From assembly GCA_949317995.1 (NCBI GenBank), contig OX439044.1:9519141-9583140 (forward strand): a stretch of 64,000 nucleotides of DNA. The letters are read 5' to 3'. Shown here piece after piece: positions 19,670-31,600 of the stretch (position 1 is its first letter; the number at the start of each line of letters is the position of its first letter). The translations under genes and the position numbers were made by a program. The DNA is from Acholoe squamosa (lineage: Eukaryota; Annelida; Polychaeta; Phyllodocida; Polynoidae). A model generated the notes under the pieces. The model was not told where the DNA came from. It saw only the letters and a list, made by a program, of their open reading frames with translations, and did not search any database.

Positions 19670-22600
19670 TCACAACCTTGGAACAAACATTTCACCCATG
19701 AGTGACATCCTCATGTGGAATGGTTGTGCGGGGCAGGTGAGCAGTCTACTTCTACCCGCGTACTTATAACGCTTGGTCTCCGCCTGACTCTCCTCTCTCA
19801 CCTTATCCTGGGGCCTACATTCCCCCTCCCCCTGCCCCTCACCCCCTCCTACACTCTCAGTACCACTCTCTTCTGTATTAACATTGTCTTTTGGCTTTTC
19901 CTCCTTCTCCACATTTGATGAGTCTTTCACTGCATCCATGTCTTGTTGGCTATTTTCGACTCCATCTGGTGGTGTTTCGATATTTTCTACGTCGACATCG
20001 GAGTCTACCAGCATCTTACGCCCCTCCCCCTGTTGTACCCCATGTACGGCCTCCTGTAGCGTGTTCAGTATCCGGTCAATCACCTGGTCCTTGGAGGCCG
20101 GGGAAAGCCGGATGTCCTGAAGGAGTTTCTTAACTCGGTTCTCAAACACCCCGCCCTTGTCTCCACCAGGGGGCGGGAGGGGCACGCGGACACGCCCCTC
20201 GCCCTGATTCCCGGATATGTCACTAAATTTAATATTCTCCTTTACTTGTTTATTCTGGTCCAAAGTTACTGTTACTTGCCTGTCACTATTATGCTCTGAG
20301 TGAGTAGGAATCAATGTGTTGGTTTTGGATTTTCTCTCCTGTGGGGAGGAAAACATATCCTTCTTAGGTTCGTCGAGGCCCAAGAGGGCGAGTAAATCCA
20401 CGTTGTCATGGAAATGTTGGATCAGTTGGTCGTGTGACTTTTTCTCGGCGCTACAACAGTAGATGGCAGCAGTGTCCACCGGATGTGCCTCCGTGTTGAA
20501 TACATAGCCACCTGGTGGAGAAATGGGTAGGAAATGTCATTTGAAGGTCAGTAGTTATCAGTATTTTCCACTTTCATATTTGATACAATGATTTAAATGA
20601 TGAAACCCCTAAAGCACTGTCTCACTATGTATAAAATAAGAGAGATTCTCGTCACTATCAGAAATACAGATATCAAATAGATACTAGCGGCAAGAATCTC
20701 TCTAAAAAGAGAGAAAATAGAAATTTAGAACAAGACCGAGATACATTTTACAGGCAGCCTAAATGCGCATTTTTTAAACCAACCAAATCCCCTGCCAAAT
20801 CCCTATTAAGAAAGACATAAAATGATCAAGAATACTGTAGAATCCGTGAAATAACCTCAAGGGGTAACAGGCAGGACTTTGAAATTCATAAAGGCAAACG
20901 CTACATGTTGACCAATGTTAGATCTTCTATTGATAATCTCAAATAACTCTGGATAGTATTAGTTTAATATATAATGAACAGGAAAAAATATGTACAGGTA
21001 AAGTGGTCCAGTTGGGGTGAGAAAACTCATCAAAACAGTGTAACTGATGAGTTCTGATTTCTGCCACCAGGTGGCTTCTGTGTACCGGGTAGCGTTCATT
21101 TATAGTGTAGTGAAACTGAGAAATTTACAACATACCGTAATCTCCCGCGTAGAAGACGCGGTGCGCGTATAGGACGCACCCCCTTCTTGGGGGAAGCATT
21201 TTCGCGTATAAGACGCACATTTTAAGGATGGAATTTGCAATATTAGTACATTTGTATAGAAAAATTACCCCTCGTATAAGACGCCCCCCCCCAACTTTAG
21301 AGAAAGCTATAAGACTCCCCAGCATTTTGTTTGGCGTAGAGGACGCGTCTTATACGTGGGATTTTACGGTATTTATAGTATACTGATCATTGCCGAGTAT
21401 ATACTAGCTCTGGATGCAAGCAGGGCGAATATCATGTAAGTGAATGTCTGTTTGCTACTCAAATATAAAAAAAAAAGGAGGCTTACCTGCGTCAATAACA
21501 CATTCCCCGTTGGGCGTGTTGATGACGGTGCCGCGGCCGCCGGTGTTATGGATGAAGTTCTCTGTGTCAAACAGGAGGTAGAGGTACTTAGTGGTCTCTG
21601 CCAAGAAGAACGACTCCATACGATTCTCCTTCTGGTGGTTACGAACATCGCGGATCTACAAAAATAAAAGCATTTTAACTTTCAGTGGTGTGAAATCCTT
21701 AAACCCATTTCCTCTGAAGCATATTATACCACCTCACGTGGACTGGTAGTTAATATTTTAACATTGAATGAAAGCAGTTAAAATAGTAAATTAGGCACGT
21801 TACACCATCTTGTGTTGTACAGGAAGGCTGAATCAATCATAAGGATACTAAAACATTTCCATTCGGGCTAAAATTTGATCCAACATTGGGTAAAATTCTA
21901 AGACCCCCCCCCCTTCATAAATACCGTAATGTCCCGCACATGAGGTGCATCTTATACGTGGGGATTTAATTCTCCCTGGATCCACAAGGGGGACACCAAG
22001 GCCTTTCTTTTGATATGTTACATGCCCCTATGTCACAATAGGGCATTTGGGGGCCCTTGGGGGTCCAAGCTACATAACATTGTAACTTGAGTTCAGATGT
22101 CTCCAAGAGGTGGAGTGACACTATGTACAGTGTATGTCTACCAGTCCAGCCTTCACACCTGCATGGGCTACACCTGTAGGTGTGAATACTTGATGCTGGA
22201 CAGGTCCCCCCCTCCCCAAGTGTGAAAACCTGCTGCATCAGAGCATATTGCTTTCATTGACAACACTGTTACAGTACCTAATATAGTGACATTAAAAAAA
22301 ATAAAGATATTCATTTAATGCTAAGTTAGGGGGTGTGCGCTTATTAGGTTGAATACGGTAATTGAATTACTATGCAATATGTACCGTAATCTCCCGCATA
22401 TAAGGCGCAGCCCGCATATAAGACGCACCTAGAGTCTTGGAAAATTCTCAAAAGAATGAAAAATTCATAACTTTGGTTCTACTGAATGAATTTTTAAAAT
22501 TCAAAAACCTATGGGTAGCTTGGGCCACCTTGCCCCCTCCTGGGCCCCATTTTGTCCTATTATGACCAAGGGGGTATGTAAGATATCAAAAGAAAGGTCT

Positions 22601-25600
22601 TGGTGTCCCCCTTGTGGATCCAATGAGAACTAAAAACCGCCATATAAGACGCTCCTTATACGCGAGAGATTACGGTACGTAAGTTTATTATGGAATGCTT
22701 TTCATCTGAGGGTATGTCGGCCCAATACTGCACCTGTATAACATTAATGATGGTTACAATAAAGATAATTAAACTGAACTGATCTCTAAAACAGTTCATT
22801 GGGAGCTCATTGGAAATTGGCTTTAATCCAGTGGTGGCAACTGCACCGGGTAACTCACTAATTTTCCATAAGGTCATGGGTCACTTCTCCCCTCCAACCT
22901 CTATTTCATTCCAGTTCACCACGTCGATGGACTACGGGGGTATACACGTATCAAGAACTGGTCTATATAAATCTTTTCACATAGTTGAAAGAGTCATCTA
23001 AAATCTGACAATTTGATAAAATCTTATCAACAAAGCTTTTTTTCCCCTGTACTACCATACTTTATAGCATATCACTTGTTGTTGTTTTTTTGTCGCATGA
23101 AAATAAAAATCCTTTGGGCACCATGAGTACCGCTATTAGTGTGCGCATTGAGATGGAGTGTACTGTTGGGAGAAAACGGTTAAATCCAGCCCTGTCTACC
23201 TTACGAAAAATCATATCAACAAATTTTGATATACATGGATATTCAACAGGTTGGCCAAAATGGAAACTCATTGGTTCTGACTGCAGTGAAAATAAATAAA
23301 ATACTGTCTTACTGTGGCGTAACCGCATGGTGTCTTGGCACTGTGCTCGATGGCCTCCAGAATGTCGACTCCTATCTCGAGCAGATACGGGTCTCCCGTA
23401 GCCTGGTACAGGTACATGGTGCTCTCTATCAACTCTGAGAGAAAAGCATAGGGCGATATTGACATCATCTTCAGATACAATGTCATATATATTTGTTATG
23501 AAACACCGGAGTTACTTAAGTGAAAGATCTTTTTCACAAGCCAAGAGTTTTCAACATCTTACCACTTAGGCATGGCATGCAACTGTGAATTTAATCTTCT
23601 TCTTCGTTTTTACACTCACTACCCAATTAGAATGTCTGCCTTTCCCTAACAAGGCTTCTGAAACTATACGTTTTATTATGCTGATTTTCATGGGAATATC
23701 GAAAGGAAGAAAACAAATCGAAAAGAAAAGGAAAGTAACTGCAGATTTATCCTACTTTTTATTTTGTTGTTTCTAATATTGTACTTCACATAGGAGATAT
23801 CAGTTGGCAGGATACAAGGACAATGTAAAATTCACAAAGTCATATTTTCAAAATTATCGCTGACCTGGTCTGAGCGGATAGCTTTCACGGTTGTTGTGGA
23901 CCTCAGACTTGGGGATATTGTAGAACTCGGGTGTGAAGCCGAACTGTCTCCAAACCTGGTGGTAGTTGTGGATGGTCTTCATAGCTTTGTCTATATCTCC
24001 AACAAGGCTCTGAAACGGAAAAAAAGTCCCTCAATTCCTCATTTATAAACCCGTAATAACGGTTACCGTAAATTCTGTAAAATGTTACCATAAAATGTGT
24101 CATATGGGAACAGCCCAAAGTCAGAATGCAGCTTATATAAGGGTATTTTATACTATAAGATAGTACTGAAATGCCAATTTTCAAGCATTGGCTGTGACTT
24201 AAACCTTCTCCCAAAGTCGGGGGTGCGCCGTATACGAGGGTACGGCTACTAAACGAGAGAATTATATACTGAGGTAGCAGATTGTCCGATGGGCGCGGCC
24301 ACTGCTGAAGCTGGTTACCAGCGGTTATCACTGATAACAGTTGTTAGGATCATTTTCATTGGCTAATAATTAATCTCGTATCGGTCTTTGTCCTGAAGAC
24401 TTCCAATGATAACAGACACATAGGCACCGGGGTACCAGATCAGAACAAAAACTGAAGGTGGTCAAATATTTGTGACATACCATAAAACCCCGGTCATAAG
24501 CCGGATTTTTTTTTCTATTTTTGACCAAAACCAGCTTCTAAATTTCTCCCAAAGTCTACCCCCGGCTTATGACCGTTTTTTTTTTACTATAGAATAAAGA
24601 GAAAATGGTAAAAATTTGACCCCAAAACCGGCTTATAGGATTTCCCTGAACTCACCCCCCGGCTTATGACTGGGACCGGCTTAATTACAACCGGGGTTTT
24701 ACAGTATTTTTATTGAAATAAATATGTGGAATATTCCATATTATTACGTAAATATTTTAGTTGGAGATCTTTATCCTTAAAGGAGCTCTGAATCAGCTAC
24801 GTCCGCCACAGTGCAAACGTCGACAGAGTTAGCTCCTCGATTCAGAGCGCCTTTAATGTTGGGCATTCTGCACAAAATATAAAAGTATAATATCAGTGAT
24901 TTTTAAAGTTCTCTAGATGGTTACTGTTTTCCATACAGGGACCTTGAATCTCAGTTCAGCAGTGATGCTATGGTACATAATGCCAAACTGGAGAGTTTTA
25001 TGCACGGTGCGAAATTAGCAAATTACATGAACGAATTGCTGGGAATTTGCTCACCAAGGCTGCACACATGTATCTTAACAGCAAAACCACATTTATCGTA
25101 TTTGTTCTAATAAGAGTACCCCCTCCTTTTGGGCCATAAGCGCACTGTTCTGGTATCAAATCATGCAAATGAAGTGTAGAAATATAGATTTTTGGGGCAA
25201 AAATAACGATTTTTAGGCTTTAGGGGGAGCACTTACCAGAACTTATTTTTTAACTAGTATTACCGTAATCTCCCGCGTAGAAGACGCGCTACGCGTAGAA
25301 GACGCACCCCAAACTTAGCACATGCATTTTTGCGTATAAGACGCACATTTTAAGGGTGATTTTTATCAATCCAGTACTGTTCTATAGTAAAATTACCCCT
25401 CGTATAAGACGCACACCCAACTTGAGAGAAAGCTATAAGACCCCCCAGCATTATGTTTGGTGTAGAGGACGCGTCTTATACGCGGGAGATTACGGTAATG
25501 TTTTGAGCATCTAAAAATTGATTTTCCGCATCGGTGTGCTTATCACAACAAAGATGGTATGTGCTTTCCTTCCAGTAGAGGGTTACCTATGTCTCCTACC

Positions 25601-28600
25601 TGCATGCCGGGCCAAAAGGCCTCGAGTGACTGGAAGACGGGAAGCGACACCGTGCCCTTCTTCATGTTTGCCCACAGGTACCAGTCCTCCCTCTTTAGGT
25701 ACTTCTCTATGGAGCCAACATAGCCTGAAACATACATAAAGAGGTGTAAGGGGGGGGGGGTACTGTGAGAACACCTCAATGTTTAACTTATCTAGTTTGA
25801 AGCCCCCCCCCTCCCCAATTTTAATAGTCTAGTTAAATGGGAGAATGATTTCAGGGAAATACACATTTACATCATTATATTCTTCTTGGGCTATGTGTCA
25901 TCGAGGGGGAAGAGGAGGGACACAGCGTGAGGCCCCCTGGTGGAAATCAGAAGTGTGTCCACAGGGCACTAGTGACCCCTGTGAGAGTCAAAGGAACTTA
26001 TTCTTTTCAAGCATAAGCATAGGGTCTCCTCAGGGTCTCCCCTGTTTCTACACTGGAATTATCAGGCTATCCATTCCTGGGGAGAAACTTTATAAACTTC
26101 CACTAATGAGATTAGAGAATCTACTCCAAGTTGACTAACTTTGGCAAGACAGAAAACCAAATGTCAAATGATGCAGTAGGATTCCTACATTTTCCTGCAT
26201 CTACATGTCTCAAAAATCTATCAGGAAGCTGGCTGAAACACTATTCATTGTATATATAGCTGCAACAATGAATTAATGGATGTGTGAATTGAGTAGTTTG
26301 ATGGAGGATGCTGTGCCATGTGTATGTGTTAAGCTATTCCCCACTAGATATCCTTTGGCTGTGTCCCTGATCTTTGGATGGAGTCAGCTAAGGGAGATAC
26401 CATAAATTTCGGGTCATAATCCGGTATCATTTTGGGATTTAAGATTAAAATCTACTTCTAAAATTTGCTCAAAGTCAAACCCCAGCTTATGAAATGCTTC
26501 CAAAATCGGCCTATAATTTTCTCCAAAAAACCCACCCTCGCTTATGGCCGGGGCTTTACTGTAGCTTAGATGTGACATAGCTTAAACATAGTTTTACGAG
26601 CTTTGCATCAAAGATTCAATACACTAGGCTTGGTAATTGATTAAAGAAGATAAGAATGAGCTTACTGTGAAACCACTCCATAAGCTGCGTGTTCTGAAAC
26701 ATGATGGCGCCCTTCACAAGGTACTCAAAGTATGAGTCCACCCCCGCACCGATACCAGAGTCTACTGCCGTCCACCGCCCCGTGCTCACATCTATGTGGT
26801 TTCCTACCTACAATGTAAAGGTTTATCAAGTCACACGACGGCCTTTATCCTTTTAAAGACCGCTAATGCATCAATGCATCATGCCCATTGGTCATCATGA
26901 TGCATGAATGCAGCCCTATGCATCAATGCATCATGCCCATTGGTCATCATGATGCATGAATGCAGCCCTAATGCATCAATGCATCATGCCCATTGGTCAT
27001 CATGATGCATGAATGCAGCCCTAATTGACCGGGGCTGCATCATGCCGACTGTAGATAAACTCCCGGAGGGTCGGCATGATGCTCCAATAAAGTGCTGACG
27101 AGACTGCTCGCCAGCACTTGAATGGCGCGTCATGATGGCCAATGGGCATGATGCACTCCTGCATCTGCGGCACTTCAAGGGTTGATATGGTTCAATCCTA
27201 GTTTTGAATTGATAGATTTTAGGGTGCTACTACCGTAATCTCCCGCGTATAAGGCGCAGCCTGCGTATAAGGCGCACCTAGAGTTTTGGAAAATTCTCAA
27301 AAAAATGAAAAATTCATAACTTTGGTTCTACTGAATGAATTTTCAAAATTAAAAAACCTATGGGTAGCTTGGGCCATCTTGGGCCCTCCTGGGCCCCATT
27401 TTGTCCCATTTTGACCAAGGGGGCATGTAAGATATAAAAAAAAAAGGTCTTGGTGTCCCCCTTGTGGATCCAATGAGAACTAAAACCCCCCGTAATAGAC
27501 GCGCCTTATACGTGGGAGATTACAGTACTGTAAATTCTCTCGTATAAGCCGCACACTCATATAAGCCGCTTCCCCAACTTTGGGGGAATTTATAGGCTAC
27601 ATCCAAGGCTTTTAAACTGAAGGTTTTGTACTTTTCTATATGATTAAATACTCCCTGGCTTTTAGCACAGTCTATAAGCCGCAACTTGGCTTTGGTTCTA
27701 GTATATGTGACACGATCTGCAAAAAGGGCCCTTGGTGCAGGGGGGAATAAGGGCCCCTTTCCCAGTACACGTCACATATAGAGAATTTAGGTTAATTCAA
27801 GAGTTTCATATTATAAAACTCGGTGTATAAGCCATGGCTCACTATTCCAAGACCTTAGTGCTGCTTATAGCATTGCCATGAACTAAGGGTGCGGCTTATG
27901 ATACGTTGGGTTTTGAATATATAGAGTATAGCAAGGAATTGGAACCAATTCAGGCCCCTGGTGCACATGACTTATAGCATTCTCCCAAAGTCAGGGGGCG
28001 GCTTATATGTGGATACAGGTTTTTTTACGGTATATGTATATTACAGTGATATTTTTCTGATCCATTGTCTGGCCCAAAATATTTGCCAAAGTTAGGGATA
28101 TGGCTTATACAGGTGCGGCTTACACACAAGGTACTGGTAGTAAATATTAATGTTATTGTAGCATGATCCAAGACAGTTCAAGTTCTTTTGATATTTATTG
28201 TTCACTGATTGAAAAAATAAGTTGGTCTACGGATTTTGGTTTTGAAAATTTTTTTTTTTTAAGAATTTTTTTTTTTTAAGAATCTTTTGACGTCCAAGCG
28301 ATTCCTTGCTGGAAAAGTGAGGCGAATGAAAAACAATTATTTTTAAAAAAATTCTGCCAAACATCACAAAGAGAAAACTTGTAGAAAACTTGTAGAGAGC
28401 GAAATCTGTAGAAGAGATTTTTCTCAAAGAAAAAAAATTGTATTTCCGAAAATATGGAGAGGGAAATCCGTAGACCAACTTATTTTTTTTGGTGTGGCCT
28501 AATCTACTCTATATTTAGCAATCTACACCCTTCCCAGGAGCAGTCTGTATGGTGGCTCCATCTACACTATCAAAAGCCACTTTGTGACATTATCTTTTTG

Positions 28601-31600
28601 GCTGAAACTTTTAAAAAAAAAAAGTGATTTGACCGTCTACTCATTGTCTTCTTTTACAGTTTCCATCAAATATCACCTGCTAGGATATGCAGCAACATTT
28701 TATATGCAGAGGAGGTTCAAAGTGTCACTCTACCTGGTGAATACATAAATACGAAAACATATTTTGCCTTACCAGGTTGAGCTCTGAGCGTGCGTCCCAC
28801 AATGCGCTCAGAGCCTTCAACGCCACCTGTTCAAACACAGGGTCCCCCGTAAGGCGGCTCAGAGCGCCAAACTCGACAATGAAGGTGGTCACGCCGGCTG
28901 TACACGTCACTGTAGTCTCCCCACTTGGCACACCATAACGCAGATTCACTGTCCCGTACGGCATACCCGTACTTGTATTGAATGCTGACATAGGGATTGA
29001 AATGTTAAAATTAAATTTTCGAAAGCAGCTAGTATTTCAGAGTTAACCTGCCTCCAAAATCGTGGAAGTAGGTCTTTTTTAGTCTGTAAAAGGCTCCAAA
29101 AGTGGGGGGTGTAATGTTCTATGGGCTATGACCTGAATAATCCATGAATTTAACTCCTGGAGATACACACACAACACTGAACCAAAATGGCTGCTGGACT
29201 CAAACTCATTATTTATTCACAAGAGGTCACATGACCTGAATACTGGTCTGTGATTGGCCGATGGCTCAACACTACATCTCTCCCCTTTTAGAATAAACCT
29301 TGGGTTATTCGTAATGTTGAAACACATATTTAGGATAAAGACACTATGAAAGTACTATTCAAATGTTCAGAATATGTACTGTCAGTTAAGAATGTTTATG
29401 GTAAACCATGTCAGCATCTTCTCGTATATATCAGATATATCAGTCACTGTCCTTTTGCATATTGAATGCGCGTACTAGTTCTCAAATAAATGAAACTTAT
29501 GTATCTACCATAAAATTCTCAACCTATCTATAAGGAGAGGATAGACTGTCCTCATCCTTTATAAAGATCTTGGGGATTATTCTGCCCCATGTGGAAGATC
29601 TTTATTTTCCCTAAACTACATAGTCTTTTAACCATGCTGGCTTTGATCTGTTACGTTGTGGTCTTTCATTAACCACAACTGGTTGCTTTGGAGTTGAACA
29701 CTGAGGAGTTACTGGTATTTCAGCATTCGGACGTGGCGGTGTGACAGGCATAGGACCTGTCTCAGGCACGTCAACAGGTTGTTGAGTACTTCTAGTTGGA
29801 TAAGGCATCATCCTGGGAACCTCATCATCACTCTCATCGTCTGATCTCACAGGTTGAATGTTCTTGTCAATAACTTTAAACTTAGAGGTGTTCCTGGTGA
29901 TGTGTTTGCCACCTCTATTAGCAGTGACCATTGACCCTTTACGCTCCGTAACAATGTAGGGTTTGGAGTCATACGGTGTTGTTGTCTTGTTCTGTCGAGG
30001 TTGCTCTACCAGGACAACATCTCCTTGTCTGATGTCACTGGGAACAGCACGTCTCCGTTCATCTGCATAAGACTTCATTTTAGCCTTTGCTTGCTCATCT
30101 TGGCGACGCATCACACTATCATTCCTTTCCTCCCCCAAAAATGAAGGAAGTTTCACCTCAAATGGACGTCCAAACATGGCAACAGCAGGCGACTCACCAG
30201 TTGTACAGTGAGGTGTAGCGCGGTAGTTACGAAGAAACTTGTTCATTTCCCGTCTCCAAGGTTTTTTCTCAGTGCGTGCACCTTTCACAACCTTGCCTAG
30301 ATTCCTCATGAATCGCTCACACTCGCCATTCGCCTGAGGCCATAATGGTGTGATCCTTCGATGATGGAAACCAGAGTATTTGGCAAAGTCCGCAAACTCT
30401 GCTCCTTGAAATGGAGGTCCATTGTCAGTCTTGAGTTCAACTGGTTTTCCAAGCGTTGAGAATAAGTCATCTAAGACTGGTACGACAGCCCTAGCACTTG
30501 TAGAATACACCGTCAACACTATTGGGAATCTTGAGTAATCATCAATGATGACCAGCAGATATTCTCCTGTCGGTAAGGGTCCATAGAAATCTGCGCTCAA
30601 CATCTTCCACGGTCCATCTGGAAGTGGAGTCATCATAAGTGGTGTCTGTGATTGTTTCTTAACCACAGCTTGACAAGGCAGACACTGATCGATTCTCCTC
30701 TTCATCTTAGCATCAATACCTGGAAACCAAACTTTGGTGCGGATCAGTTTCTTTGACTTCACAAGACCTTGGTGACCCTCGTGTGCTAAGTCAATAGCTC
30801 TGTCTTGTAGACTTAGAGGCAATACCAGTCTTGTACCCCGAAGAATGTATGAGTTGTCATAAGCTACAGTAAGCTCATCCTTTACCCTGTGATAGGCCTT
30901 ATATGTTCCTCGATCCGGACCCGGTCTCAGTAATTTATGCCACTTGTTCTCTTTGATAGCAGTAGCAACTTTCCGAAGAGTATCATCTGCCAGCGTTTTC
31001 TCACATACCTCTTCAAAAGTGATTGCGACTGGTACTGAAGACATAGCCACGAAGTTGACATACTCCTCACCATCTAACTCAGCTCTGTACGCCTCGGCCT
31101 TCCGATTGGGATGCCGTGATAGATAGTCAGCCGGGTTGTCTTTTCCTGGTCTGTAGACAACTATCATGTCATACCTCTGTAGTCTTAAAGTCCATCTCTC
31201 AATCCGTGCAGGTGGATTTGCATGAGGATTGTTATAAATGGAAGTCAGTGGCTTATGGTCGGTGACTATAGTGAAAGGACTGCCCAGTACATACAGATGA
31301 TACCTCTCACAACCGAAGACAACACCAAGTGCTTCTCTCTCTGTCTGTGAGTATCTCTGTTCCACTGGAGACAGTGCTCTACTTGCAAAACTAACCACGA
31401 CATTCTCTCCATTGATCTTCTGTGTCAGTATTGCTCCCAGACCAACCGGACTCGCATCGACAATGATCTCAGTCGGTTTGTCTGGATCATAGTAGCGGGT
31501 TACTGTATCCTCACGTAAGGATTTCTTCAACTCCTTGAAAGCATTTTCCTGACGTCTACCCCAGTTCCACTCAACGTCCTTCTTAGTAAGCTCTCTCAGA

